Shown: positions 15,150 to 24,566 of the stretch, one piece after another | How the letters are laid out: each line of letters begins with the position of its first letter | How positions within the stretch are numbered: position 1 is the first letter of the stretch | Made by a program: the position numbers and the translations under genes | The notes under the pieces: generated by a model | Database searches by the model: none | Seen by the model: only the letters and a program-made list of their open reading frames with translations | Told to the model about the DNA's origin: nothing | NCBI GenBank assembly: GCA_014859305.1 | Contig: JACUUM010000017.1 | Span: 1 to 41,215 of the forward strand | Direction of reading: 5' to 3' | DNA: 41,215 nucleotides | Source of the DNA: Coriobacteriia bacterium | GTDB taxonomy: Bacteria; Actinomycetota; Coriobacteriia; Anaerosomatales; Kmv31

Positions 15150-17167
15150 GGCGCGTCACCTCCCGCGTGGGCCAGGGTGCCGGGGGCGGCGACGGGATAG
15201 CCGAAAGCGGCCGACTCCTCCGGCCGCACCACCAGGCGGCCCTCGAACCCGTACTCCCTCGCGGCGCGAGCGATGCGGCCGAGGTGCGCAACGACCAGGT
15301 CCGAAGCCTCGCCGTGAGCGCACTGCCGGCCCAGGCACGGGGCGAAGGTCACCCTGCCGGCGCCCATGTCGAGCGCGGCGAACGCCGCGTTCTCGCTGAC
15401 CTGCAGCAGGCAGGGCACCACGACGGCGTCCCCGGTCAGCGTGAGCGCCGAGACGGAGCAGGCGAACACGACCTCCTCGCGACCCCGTCCGGCACCCTCC
15501 TCGGGAGCAGGCGCGGATCCGCCGGGGAGTCGGGACGGGAGCTCCAGTTGCAGGTACGGCGAGAGCGAGATGGCCTGCGACGGGCACGCCGAGGCGCACG
15601 CGCCACACGCCCGGCACTCCTCGGGAGGCATGTACGGGTAGCCGTCCGCACCGACCCGGGGCACCTGGTACGGGCAGACCCTCACACACGTGAGGCAGAC
15701 CGCGCACTTGGCGGTACTCACGCGCGCGCCGCCGGCACAGGAGAGACAGCGGTGCGCCTCGAGACGCGTCTGGTTCTGGTCGAACCCGCCCTCCACTTCC
15801 TCGAAGCAGGCCACGCGCGCCTCGGGGCACAGACGAGAGACCTTCACGCGTCCAGCCAGACGAAGGTGCTCCGCCACCCGAGCCGGCACCTCGCCGAGCG
15901 CCGGCGGATCGGCGTCGAGCGCGCGCAGCGGCTCCGTGTCACCGGAGAGCGACGCGTGGACCGCCGCCGCGGCCCGGTGCCCCGAGCCGATCGCGTCCAC
16001 GACGCGCGCCGGCCCCGACAGCGCGTCACCCGCGGCGTAGATGCCGGGGAGGGTCTCCTGCGTTCGCTCCTCGGTGGAGATGAGCCCGCGCGGGCCGACC
16101 TCCGCCTCCAGCCCCTCCAGCTCGGCGGCCTGCCCGACCGCCAGCACCACCGTGTCGGCCTGCAGGAACGCCGTGTCGCTCTCGTCGAACCGGGGGGCGA
16201 AGCGCCCGCTCTCGTCGAAGACCGCCACGCACCTCTTCACCTCGACGCCCTCGGCGCCCTGCGTCCCGCGCACGGCCACGGGACCGAAGCCGGCGTGGAT
16301 CTCCACCCCCTCCTCCTCGGCCTCGCTCACCTCCTGGGCGGAGGCCGGCATCTCGTCGCGCTGCTCGAGGCAGACCATCCGCACGGAGCCGGCCCCGAGG
16401 CGCACCGCCGTCCTCGCCGCGTCGACGGCCACGTTGCCTCCGCCGATCACCACCACGGAGCCTTCCAGCTCCGGGGGGCGCCGGTCGTTGACCGAGCCGA
16501 GGAACTGCATGGCCCCGACGACGCCGGGCAGGTCCGCGCCGTCCACGGGCAGCAGGCGGCTGGCCTGCAGCCCCGGTGCGAGCACGACCGCCTGGAACGT
16601 CTCGACGAGCCACTCCATGTCGATGTCCCGTCCGATCCGGGCGTTCGTCACGGCCCTCACGCCGCTGTCCAGGACGTGCTGGATGTCCCGCATGAGCTGT
16701 TCCTTGGGCAGCCGGTACGGGGGGATGCCGTAGCGCAGCATGCCACCGAGCTCGGGACGCGCCTCGAACAGGAACACGCGGTAGCCCAGGCGCACCAGGT
16801 CGTACGCGGCGGTGAGCCCTGCGGGTCCGGAGCCCACGACGGCGACCTGCGTGGCCTGTTCCAGCTTCTGCTTCGGTCGAGGATACCGGCCGTGGTCGGC
16901 GACCGCGCGCTTCACGGCCGCGATCGCCAGGGACTCGTCCAGCGCGCGTCGCCGGCACGCGTCCTCGCACGGGTGCTCGCACACGCGGCCGCACACGGCC
17001 GGCAGCGGGTTGTTCTCCAGGACCACCGCCAGTGCCTCGTCGAAACGGCCTTCGGAGGCGAGCGCGAGGTACCGCGGCACGTCCACGCGGGCCGGACATG
17101 CCGCCCGGCACGGGGACCAGACCTCCGTAGGCGGTGACGGCACCATGATCCCATCGAGTCCGAGCAT
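15146..17167 (-). CDS. GltD/NfnB-like flavoprotein with two ferredoxin clusters and MvhD-like C-terminus
   Basis: A 673-aa electron-transfer flavoprotein. It begins with a GltD/DPYD-like Fe-S domain (Cys20/24, 59/63/67/71). Then come FAD-binding GSGPAG (112-117) and NAD(P)-binding GGGNVA (242-247) Rossmann domains with an AAGDAL motif, two 4Fe-4S ferredoxin clusters (Cys488/491/494/498 and 518/521/524/528), and a C-terminal ~70-residue region with four cysteines (570, 586, 611, 616). The last resembles the MvhD/FlpD 2Fe-2S domain that docks on Hdr complexes. It sits between acsC and metV with a 4-bp overlap to metV, so I infer it supplies electrons to MetFV or ties this step to NAD(P)H and ferredoxin. 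The start is uncertain: GTG 17176 or ATG 17167; GGGGTGG is better spaced for the latter. Confidence 0.8.
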   Translation of the reverse strand: MLGLDGIMVPSPPTEVWSPCRAACPARVDVPRYLALASEGRFDEALAVVLENNPLPAVCGRVCEHPCEDACRRRALDESLAIAAVKRAVADHGRYPRPKQKLEQATQVAVVGSGPAGLTAAYDLVRLGYRVFLFEARPELGGMLRYGIPPYRLPKEQLMRDIQHVLDSGVRAVTNARIGRDIDMEWLVETFQAVVLAPGLQASRLLPVDGADLPGVVGAMQFLGSVNDRRPPELEGSVVVIGGGNVAVDAARTAVRLGAGSVRMVCLEQRDEMPASAQEVSEAEEEGVEIHAGFGPVAVRGTQGAEGVEVKRCVAVFDESGRFAPRFDESDTAFLQADTVVLAVGQAAELEGLEAEVGPRGLISTEERTQETLPGIYAAGDALSGPARVVDAIGSGHRAAAAVHASLSGDTEPLRALDADPPALGEVPARVAEHLRLAGRVKVSRLCPEARVACFEEVEGGFDQNQTRLEAHRCLSCAGGARVSTAKCAVCLTCVRVCPYQVPRVGADGYPYMPPEECRACGACASACPSQAISLSPYLQLELPSRLPGGSAPAPEEGAGRGREEVVFACSVSALTLTGDAVVVPCLLQVSENAAFAALDMGAGRVTFAPCLGRQCAHGEASDLVVAHLGRIARAAREYGFEGRLVVRPEESAAFGYPVAAPGTLAHAGGDAP

Positions 17168-17178
17168 CCCAACCACCC

Positions 17179-18537
17179 CTAGGCCGTCGTCTGGAGCTGT
17201 CTCAGGAACGCGGGTATGTCAGCGGCTTCCGCGGGGCCCACGGTCACTTCCCAGCTGTCGCCGAGGCACTCCGCGAGCTCGCCGCTGATCTGTGCGACGA
17301 GCCCGGGGATGATCACCCGCCGGTGCGACAGCCGGTCCGTGACGTCGCTCCCCTTGAGGAAGGCGGCGATGGAATCGGGGACGAACTTGCCCGCCGCCCA
17401 CGCGGTGAGCACGGAGAGCCCCTCGGCGTCCACCACGCCGAGGTGCGCGGGGATCCCGCTGGCCTCCACCTCGGAGGAGACGATGAAGTACGAGAGCGAG
17501 AAGTTCGTAGTGACGAGCAGGGGCGCATCGGCATCCGGCGAGCCGATGTCGTAGACGCGCTGCTCGACCTGCATCGGGCGCTGGGGATCCGTGTACAGGT
17601 TCTGCCTGAGCACCAGCAGCGGCAGCATCCGCCAGGGCTCGGCCCCGGAGAGCACGACGATCCCCGCGTACTTGGCGACGTGCGTCGCGGCGTACATCGC
17701 CTCGAGCATGGGGTCGCCGCCGGAGTGAAGCGCCGGGAAGGTGATGACGGGGTAGCCCAGCGCCCGGAACTTCCGCTCCAGGGCCGAGCGACGGATGAAG
17801 ACGAGGTCGCGCAACCCGTCCGCGGCCGTCGCCGAGCCGGGGTCGAGCACGAGGTCCTTGCATCCGGCCTCCGCGGCCCGTTCCGCCGTCGCGGCAAGGG
17901 AGGCAAGGTCGCCGGTGCCGCGCAGCGCGAGAGGGCACTCGTGGCGCTTGGCGAGCTCCGCCATCGCGTCCAGGCTCTCCGCGGTGGCCCCGTGCAGCAG
18001 CGGCCGGGACGCGGCGGCCTCGGACAGCGCCGCCTCCATCTCCGCCGCGGCCTCCGCGGAGAGCACGAGCGGCAGGTCGGTGAGCGACGAGACGCGCGAG
18101 ACGACCTCCCGGAAGCGCGCCGCCTCCCCCGAGGACCGCACGACGAGGCAGCTCACCGACAGGTGCTGCTGCACGCGCTCGAAGCCCAGCGAGTCCGCCT
18201 CGCGCACCCGGGCCTCGATCTCCTCGTCCGGCGACGCCGCGTCGACGAGCACGCCGAAGGCGGTCGGGTTGACGAAGGTGCGGTCGTGACGGTACAACAC
18301 CGTCTCCTCGCCCACCTTGAAGGCGCGCTCCCCGACGCCGACGGTGACGCCTCGGATGGGCGGCGCGCTGGCGTCGGAGAGCTCCGCGGCAGCCTCCTCC
18401 GACACGTGGGGACAGGCCGTGAGCTCCGCCTGACTGGCGGCGAGCTTCATGGCGAACGCCAGGCAGGTCGGCACGCCGCAGTCCCCGCAGTTGGTCTTCG
18501 GGAGCTTCTTGAAGATGTCCAGTCCGCTCAGTGCCAT
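17179..18537 (-). CDS. acsC: corrinoid iron-sulfur protein, large subunit
   Basis: Carries the methyl group from AcsE to acetyl-CoA synthase on a cobamide. It is 452 aa (Moorella 446). The N-terminal 4Fe-4S domain has Cys17/20/25/42 in TNCGDCGVPTC, the TIM barrel occupies about 95-320, and the C-terminal third is the B12-binding domain. It pairs with AcsD, which is encoded five kilobases upstream in the same operon. An ATG start lies in a 58-bp gap after acsB. Confidence 0.96.
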   Translation of the reverse strand: MALSGLDIFKKLPKTNCGDCGVPTCLAFAMKLAASQAELTACPHVSEEAAAELSDASAPPIRGVTVGVGERAFKVGEETVLYRHDRTFVNPTAFGVLVDAASPDEEIEARVREADSLGFERVQQHLSVSCLVVRSSGEAARFREVVSRVSSLTDLPLVLSAEAAAEMEAALSEAAASRPLLHGATAESLDAMAELAKRHECPLALRGTGDLASLAATAERAAEAGCKDLVLDPGSATAADGLRDLVFIRRSALERKFRALGYPVITFPALHSGGDPMLEAMYAATHVAKYAGIVVLSGAEPWRMLPLLVLRQNLYTDPQRPMQVEQRVYDIGSPDADAPLLVTTNFSLSYFIVSSEVEASGIPAHLGVVDAEGLSVLTAWAAGKFVPDSIAAFLKGSDVTDRLSHRRVIIPGLVAQISGELAECLGDSWEVTVGPAEAADIPAFLRQLQTTA

Positions 18538-18595
18538 CTCTTCCGTCCTCTCGTCGCGCCCGCCGCAGCCGCGCCGAACCGGTCCTCCCGCCGCT

Positions 18596-20776
18596 TCAGA
18601 ACAGCGGGTCCATCGTCAGTGCAGGGTGGCCCACCTCGGTCATGAACTCGAGGACCGCCTCCTCGGTCTCGCCGACGCTCTCGTCGGCGATCATGTCGAG
18701 GAACTCCGGCGTGCCCAGCTCCTCGCAGCGACGCTGGAGCTGGGGCCGCAGGGCCTCCTTCAACTCGCTCGTCATCCATGCCACGCGGTGCAGACCGCCT
18801 TCGGCCTGGATGAACTTCTTCGAGCTGACGTAGCCTCGCCCGATGCCCATGAACCCCGGCATCTGCACGCCGCCGCCGACCGTGCCCGCCAGGGTGGAGA
18901 ACTTCATGCCGCACGGCGTCATGCCGGAGTGCTCGCGGTTGACGATCATCACGCCGTTGCACGAGGGCAGGACGGCGACGATGCACATGAAGCAGCCGCA
19001 GGACGTCATCGGGTGCTCCATGAGCGAGTAGGCGTTGAAGCGCTCGACGGTGCGGTTGGAACGCTCGTGCACGAACTCGTTGATGCCGGCCCACTGTCCG
19101 GTCCGGAGGTCGATGGTCTCGCCCTTGGGCACCGGCTGGTTCGGACCGGAGGGGTTGAGCTCGTAGGAGGCCTTCCCGTCGAGCCAGTTGTACGCCCCGC
19201 ACAGCCCCAGCCGCTCCGGAGTGATCATGCAGATGTGGTTGGGTGCGAAGCTCTGGCACAGGCTGCAGGAGTAGAAGTCCTCCACCGACTCGTCGGTGAG
19301 ACCGGCCATCCGCGCGTCGCGGGCCTCGTAGGACTCGCGCGCCTCAGCCATCACGCGCTCGACGTCCTCGGCGCGCGTGAACACCGTCACCTCGACCTTG
19401 TCGATGATCGCCGAGAACTCCTCGAGCAGCTTCGCCCGCAGGATCTCGCCGAGGTGCGCCAGCCTGAAGCCCTTCTGGAACGCGGCGTTGGACACGCGCA
19501 TCCACACCATGTCGCGCTGCCCGATGTGCAACACGCCCTCGGCGTAGTTGATCAGGTGGTGGAACTGGCGCTCGACGACCGGCTCGAAATCGGACTGCAT
19601 CTTGCGCCCCGCGACCGTGACCAAGAGGCCCAGCGGCAACTTCGACCCGGCCTCGACGCCGTCGAGGTCGGGCCCCTCGACGTGGATGCGGCCGTCGGTC
19701 ACCTCGCTGGAATCGCGCACGCTCAGCCACTCGAAGGCCGGGGAGCGACCGCCTCCCATCTCGGCGTACGTGTCCTCCTTGCGGATGCGCTCGCCCTCGA
19801 AGGCCGGGCTGTAGGCCACCGGGATCGGTATCTCGGTCACCTTGATCTTGAGCCCGCGCACCTCGATGGCCCGCTGCACGATCTCGTCGAGAGGGATGTT
19901 CGACACGACGTGCTCGTACGTGCACACGCCCGTCGGAAGGATCTCGGGTATGTCGCTGTCGGCGATCGTCGGGAATCCGTAGGAGATGGCGCCGGCGGCG
20001 GTGGCGTACCACTCGTCGGTCACCTCGCCCAGCGCCATGACGAACGCGAAGACGCGGTTCTTGTTGTAGCGCAGGATGCGCTCGTAGTCGCCCGGCGCGA
20101 TACCGCCGAAGGCCATCGCCGCCCGCGTGGCGAAGCCCAGGGAGTAGATGTGGGCGGTGATCTCCTTGCCGAAGGGGACGAGCCGTGTGTCCCAGCCCAG
20201 CTGCACTCCTTCCTCGGCGAGCTGCTCCGCGAAGGACGTGCCGCGATGGTGGCCGGCCATGAACACGTACAGGCCCTTCTCCTGCATCTCGCGAGCGAGC
20301 TTCGCGGCGGTCGCCGCATCCGGCGCGGTGCCCGCGACGGCCGCGAAGCCGGGCGCGGAACCGTCCACGAACTCCACGCCCTTGGCGCGCATGATCACGT
20401 CGTCGGCGGCTCCCAGCCATATGCCGTCGACCGGAGACGGGCCCGTGACGTACTTGAGCGCCTCCAGCAGCTCTTCGGCGAAGAGCGCCGCGATGCCGGC
20501 GTCCAGCGTGCCGCCCAGGTAGGGCAGCCAAACGCGCTCCGCCGGCGCGTCGGGCAGGAGCTCGCGCGCCATGTCCACCACGAGGTCCATGTCCGAGAGG
20601 CGTTCCACCTTCTCCCCGCTGAGCCCGTGGATGACGGGCAGGTAGTAGGCGGTGTTGGGGAACTCGATCCGGGTGTCGGCGGACAGCGACTCCTTGGCGG
20701 CGGCGACGGCCGAGGCGGCGCGCTCCACGAGCTCGTGGGCGCCGCCGATGGCCGAGGCGGCGATGATCCTAGACAT
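18596..20776 (-). CDS. acsB: acetyl-CoA synthase (CODH/ACS alpha subunit)
   Basis: Condenses the corrinoid-bound methyl group, CO from CODH and CoA into acetyl-CoA at the Ni-Ni-4Fe4S A-cluster. It is 726 aa (Moorella 729) and includes the full ~310-residue N-terminal domain that binds CODH, so it is the bacterial form. The A-cluster ligands are Cys504, Cys507, Cys516, Cys526 and the Cys593-Gly-Cys595 pair. The start overlaps the end of acsA by 8 bp, consistent with tightly coupled synthesis of the two subunits. Confidence 0.98.
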   Translation of the reverse strand: MSRIIAASAIGGAHELVERAASAVAAAKESLSADTRIEFPNTAYYLPVIHGLSGEKVERLSDMDLVVDMARELLPDAPAERVWLPYLGGTLDAGIAALFAEELLEALKYVTGPSPVDGIWLGAADDVIMRAKGVEFVDGSAPGFAAVAGTAPDAATAAKLAREMQEKGLYVFMAGHHRGTSFAEQLAEEGVQLGWDTRLVPFGKEITAHIYSLGFATRAAMAFGGIAPGDYERILRYNKNRVFAFVMALGEVTDEWYATAAGAISYGFPTIADSDIPEILPTGVCTYEHVVSNIPLDEIVQRAIEVRGLKIKVTEIPIPVAYSPAFEGERIRKEDTYAEMGGGRSPAFEWLSVRDSSEVTDGRIHVEGPDLDGVEAGSKLPLGLLVTVAGRKMQSDFEPVVERQFHHLINYAEGVLHIGQRDMVWMRVSNAAFQKGFRLAHLGEILRAKLLEEFSAIIDKVEVTVFTRAEDVERVMAEARESYEARDARMAGLTDESVEDFYSCSLCQSFAPNHICMITPERLGLCGAYNWLDGKASYELNPSGPNQPVPKGETIDLRTGQWAGINEFVHERSNRTVERFNAYSLMEHPMTSCGCFMCIVAVLPSCNGVMIVNREHSGMTPCGMKFSTLAGTVGGGVQMPGFMGIGRGYVSSKKFIQAEGGLHRVAWMTSELKEALRPQLQRRCEELGTPEFLDMIADESVGETEEAVLEFMTEVGHPALTMDPLF

Positions 20777-22727
20777 CGAGCTCCCTCCTCATCTGCATGT
20801 CGTAGAGGACGCGCTCGGCGGGGACGTCGATGCCCAGGGCCGCCCGCTTGGCGTCGATATGGTCCAGGGCGCTGGTCACGATGTCCGCCGGTTCCGAGAT
20901 GAACGCGAGCTTGCCGCCGACCTGCCCTTCCCACCCGTCGAGCATGTGCCGCACGACCTCGTCGCTGCCGCCCACCGGGGAACCCACGCCGCCGAAGATG
21001 ACGTACGCCCCCGATGCGACGCAGTACGTGGCGATCTCGAGGGCCTTCTCGCTGTACCACTCGGGGCAGATGCCCACGGCGGGGAGATCCGAGATGTCCT
21101 CGCCCAGGCCGCCCTCCTCGACGACCTCGGAGAGGATCGTCAGGATCCTCGAGTTGTCCACGCAGGAGCCGAGGTGCAGGACGGGCGGTATGCCGACCGT
21201 GTCGCACACCTCCCGCAGCCCCGGCCCCGCCGCCTCCATCGTCTCGGGGGCGAGCAGACCGTGCTTGCCGCCGGCGATCGCCGCGCAGCCGGTGGCGACG
21301 ACGAGGACGTCGTTCGCGATGAGCTCCCGGACGACGCCGACTATGCCGGCATCATGGGGGACCCGCGGGTTGTTGCACCCGACGACGGCGGCGAGACCGC
21401 GGATGCGGCCGTTCGCCACGTTGTCGTTCAGCGGCCTGAACGACGCGCGCAGCTTCCCGCCGAGCATGTAGCGGATGTACTCGTGGGAGAAGCCGGCGAC
21501 GAGCTCGCTCGAGTGTGCGGGGATACGCACCTCGCCTCGGTTCGCGTAGTTGGCGATCGCCGTGCGTACGATCTCGCGCGCCACCTCCAGGGGGCGCTCC
21601 TCGTCCAGCTCGACGTGGATGGCCCCTCCGCCCAGCTTCGCCTTCGGAGACGTGCTGATGAGCTTCGTGTGGAAGTGGCCGGCCACCTCGCCGAGGCCCT
21701 GGAACACGCACTGCACGTCGACGACCATCACCTCGACCGCGCCGGTCAGGATCGCGAGCTCCTGCTGGAGCGTGTTGCCCGCCGGCGGGACACCCTGCCG
21801 CATGAGCACCTCGTTGGACGTGCAGCAGATCCCCGCGAGGTTGATCCCGGCGGCGCCGGCACCCCTGGCGAGCTCGATCATCCCGGGCTCCCGCGCCGCC
21901 TGCACGACCATGGTCGACAGGAGCGGCTCGTGACCGTGGATGATGATGTTGACGTGGTCGTCCTTCAGCACGCCGAGGTTCGCCGAACTGCGGAGCGCGG
22001 TCGGCGTGCCGAACAGCACGTCCTGCAGGTCCGTCGCGAGCATCGACCCGCCCCAGCCACTGGAGAGCGCCGTCCGCATGGCCGCCGTCAGGATGTTCTC
22101 GTAGTCCTGGTCCGTTCCCGGCCCGGTGCGGTGCATCAGCTCCACCACCTCGCGGTCCACGCCGCGAGGCGCGATCCCCAGCTTGCGCCAGATCTCCTGG
22201 CGCTTCTTGGGCGCCCGCGCAAGGTAGGCGAGCTCGCCGGTCTGCTTGCCGAACTCGGCGAGGGCGCGTTCGGCGACCTCGCGGGCGAGCGCGGCGACGT
22301 CCTTGCCATCCGACTCCACGCCGAGGTAGCCGGCGACGCGGTACAGCTTGACCTCGTCGGCGACGGCCACGCCCTCGAGCCCGCCCTCCGCGGCCGCGCT
22401 CAGCGCGATCGCGACGTCCCGCCCGTGGTCGGAGTGGGCCGATGCCCCCGCCGCCACCTTGCGGGCGAAGTTGCGCGCCGCGACCGTGGCAAGGGTGGCA
22501 CCGCACACGCCGCGCTTGGCCTCCTTGTCCTTGCCCCCGAAGCGGCATGGACCCATGCCGCAGTACTGGCAGCACGCTCCCTCGGCGCCGGTGGGGCAGG
22601 GCTTCATCTGCTCGGTGCGGGAGAACATCGTGGAGATGCCCTCACGCTCGGCGACCTCGAGCATCTCCAGGGTCGCGGGGTCGATGCTGCGCGGCCCCGC
22701 ACCCTCGATCGTCGTCGGCTCGGTCAT
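20769..22727 (-). CDS. acsA: carbon monoxide dehydrogenase (CODH/ACS beta subunit)
   Basis: Ni-Fe-S enzyme reducing CO2 to CO and passing the CO through a tunnel to AcsB. It is 652 aa. The N-terminal cysteines for clusters D and B lie in the CPTGAEGACCQYCGMGPC region (44-61). C-cluster ligands, by comparison with CooS/CODH-II, are His266, Cys302 (or the adjacent Cys301), Cys340, Cys451, Cys481 and Cys522. All are present, so the enzyme should be active. It follows acsD by 28 bp and overlaps acsB. Confidence 0.98.
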   Translation of the reverse strand: MTEPTTIEGAGPRSIDPATLEMLEVAEREGISTMFSRTEQMKPCPTGAEGACCQYCGMGPCRFGGKDKEAKRGVCGATLATVAARNFARKVAAGASAHSDHGRDVAIALSAAAEGGLEGVAVADEVKLYRVAGYLGVESDGKDVAALAREVAERALAEFGKQTGELAYLARAPKKRQEIWRKLGIAPRGVDREVVELMHRTGPGTDQDYENILTAAMRTALSSGWGGSMLATDLQDVLFGTPTALRSSANLGVLKDDHVNIIIHGHEPLLSTMVVQAAREPGMIELARGAGAAGINLAGICCTSNEVLMRQGVPPAGNTLQQELAILTGAVEVMVVDVQCVFQGLGEVAGHFHTKLISTSPKAKLGGGAIHVELDEERPLEVAREIVRTAIANYANRGEVRIPAHSSELVAGFSHEYIRYMLGGKLRASFRPLNDNVANGRIRGLAAVVGCNNPRVPHDAGIVGVVRELIANDVLVVATGCAAIAGGKHGLLAPETMEAAGPGLREVCDTVGIPPVLHLGSCVDNSRILTILSEVVEEGGLGEDISDLPAVGICPEWYSEKALEIATYCVASGAYVIFGGVGSPVGGSDEVVRHMLDGWEGQVGGKLAFISEPADIVTSALDHIDAKRAALGIDVPAERVLYDMQMRRELDV

Positions 22728-22755
22728 CTCGTGCCTCCCGTTCCTGTCACCGGAC

Positions 22756-23700
22756 TCACGCCCCCAGCCCCGAGAACGCGGCGCGCACCAGCGCGACGGC
22801 GTCGGGGTGGCGCATCACGATCACGTCGCCGCCGGCGAGCGCGAGCGACAGCGCCGTGGTGGCCTCCCAGAGCACGCCGCGCTTGCCGGCGTCGCCCCAG
22901 GAGGGCTCCTCCTCCTCGCTCGCCCGCGCCTCTTTGACGCGCCATGCCTCGCGTCCCACCTGGCAGACGATCGGGCTCTGCGTCATCGCGTCGTTCTGCG
23001 CGAGAGCGGCGAGCCTGAGCCGCTCTATGACCGTGTAGGCGTACTCGAGGCCGTAACCCAGCGCGCCGACCGAGGGGTCGGTCAACAGCCGGTCGATCCC
23101 CAGGCCGAGCTGCGTGAGCAGGATGTTGAGCTGCTTGGCCATGTTCACGTCTATCGGGCTCTCGCCGGAGACGAGGTGGGAGTAGCCCAGCGCCGCCGCG
23201 CCGACCTGCTTGTAGTTGTCCTCCACGGCCGGTCCCAGCACGACGTCGTGGCCGGCGCAGGCCTCGGCCACGGCCTTGAGGACCTCGGCGTCCTTGATCG
23301 CGTTGCCCGAGCCGTACACGACGAGCGGGGCGTCGACCCCCTCGGCGACCTTGCGCGCGACCTCCGCGGCCGCCTCGGGAGGGGCGTCGGCGCCGTTGGG
23401 GTCGGTGGAGGCCAGCTGCAGGCACACCATGTCCGCGCCGTGCTCCTCCACGCAGCGCCGCCCCCAGGCCACCGGGTCGTCGAGCACGTCCGCGAAGGGC
23501 TCCTCGGCCGCCGCCGGCCAGCCGTGCGGGCGCGCGTCGTAGACCTCCATAGCGATGAGAGGCGGGGTGAACGGCGCCCCGTCGAAAGCGTAGAACGGCA
23601 TGGTCCTGGCGCCGCCGGCGACCACCTGACGTCCCTCCGCCCCGAGCGCGACCTCGCGGATCGAGCCCGAGTAGCTCTGGACAGGGTCCTGGTACGTCAT
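22756..23700 (-). CDS. acsD: corrinoid iron-sulfur protein, small subunit
   Basis: The 314-aa TIM-barrel small subunit that forms a heterodimer with AcsC and helps hold the cobamide during methyl transfer. Family blocks include MPFYAFDG, IAMEVYD, STDPNG and VGALGYGLEYAYTVIER. The ATG at 23700 follows GGAGG; the frame remains open far upstream, but that part overlaps folD and is non-coding. It sits between folD (11-bp gap) and acsA, away from acsC, an order different from the acsCDE blocks of Moorella. Confidence 0.95.
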   Translation of the reverse strand: MTYQDPVQSYSGSIREVALGAEGRQVVAGGARTMPFYAFDGAPFTPPLIAMEVYDARPHGWPAAAEEPFADVLDDPVAWGRRCVEEHGADMVCLQLASTDPNGADAPPEAAAEVARKVAEGVDAPLVVYGSGNAIKDAEVLKAVAEACAGHDVVLGPAVEDNYKQVGAAALGYSHLVSGESPIDVNMAKQLNILLTQLGLGIDRLLTDPSVGALGYGLEYAYTVIERLRLAALAQNDAMTQSPIVCQVGREAWRVKEARASEEEEPSWGDAGKRGVLWEATTALSLALAGGDVIVMRHPDAVALVRAAFSGLGA

Positions 23701-23711
23701 CTGTAGCCTCC

Positions 23712-24566
23712 TCACGCCGAGCCGGCCCGCTGGCGGGCGGCCTTCACGGTGTTCTCCATCAGCACGGCCACGGTCATCGGACCGACGCCCCCGGGCACGG
23801 GAGTGATCGCCGAGGCCTTGCGGGCCGCGCTCTCGAAGTCGACGTCGCCGACCAGCTTGCCGTCGACCCGGTTGATGCCGACGTCGACGACGACGGCGCC
23901 TTCCTTGATGTGCGTGCCGTCGACCACCGAGGGGCGGCCCGCGGCCACCACGACCACGTCGGCGCGGGCGAGGTGCGAGCCGACGTCGGCGGTCCTCGTG
24001 TGGCAGACGGTGACGGTTGCGTTCTCCTTCTGCAGCATGAGCGCCACGGGCTTGCCGACGATGTTGCTGCGGCCGACGACCACGGCCTCCTTGCCGCTGA
24101 GCTCCACGCCCGCCTCCTGCAGGAGCACCATCACGCCCCTCGGCGTGCACGGCTCGAACGTCGGCTTGCCCACCAGCAGGTTGCCGATGTTCTCGGGATG
24201 GAAGCCGTCGACGTCCTTGGCCGGCGATATCGCCCGGATCACGGCCTGCTCGTCGATGTGGTCCGGCAGCGGGAGCTGCACGAGGATGCCGTCGACGGCC
24301 GGGTCCTCGTTCAGGCGCCCGACGAGCCCTAGGAGCTCCTCCTGCGTGGTCCCCGCCGGCATCGCGTGCTTCTCGGAGCGGATGCCGACCTCCGCGCACG
24401 CCTTCTCCTTGCTGCGCACGTAGGCCCGCGAGGCCGGGTCGTCGCCGACGACCACCACCGCGAGGGCGGGCTCGACGCCTCCCGCCCGCATCCGCGACAC
24501 CTCTTCGGCCAGCCGCTGCCGCATGGCGGCGGCGACGCCGGCCCCGTCGATGATCCTGGCGCTCAC
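23712..24566 (-). CDS. folD: bifunctional methylene-THF dehydrogenase / methenyl-THF cyclohydrolase
   Basis: Catalyses both the cyclohydrolase and the NAD(P)-dependent dehydrogenase step between formyl-THF and methylene-THF. It is 284 aa. Signature blocks are the catalytic Tyr49-x3-Lys53 (in AYVRSKEK), [24 protein letters not shown] and the C-terminal PGGVGPMT. No separate fchA is in the operon, so FolD is expected to do both steps. The GTG start overlaps the stop of the cooC-like gene (GTGA). Confidence 0.97.
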   Translation of the reverse strand: MSARIIDGAGVAAAMRQRLAEEVSRMRAGGVEPALAVVVVGDDPASRAYVRSKEKACAEVGIRSEKHAMPAGTTQEELLGLVGRLNEDPAVDGILVQLPLPDHIDEQAVIRAISPAKDVDGFHPENIGNLLVGKPTFEPCTPRGVMVLLQEAGVELSGKEAVVVGRSNIVGKPVALMLQKENATVTVCHTRTADVGSHLARADVVVVAAGRPSVVDGTHIKEGAVVVDVGINRVDGKLVGDVDFESAARKASAITPVPGGVGPMTVAVLMENTVKAARQRAGSA

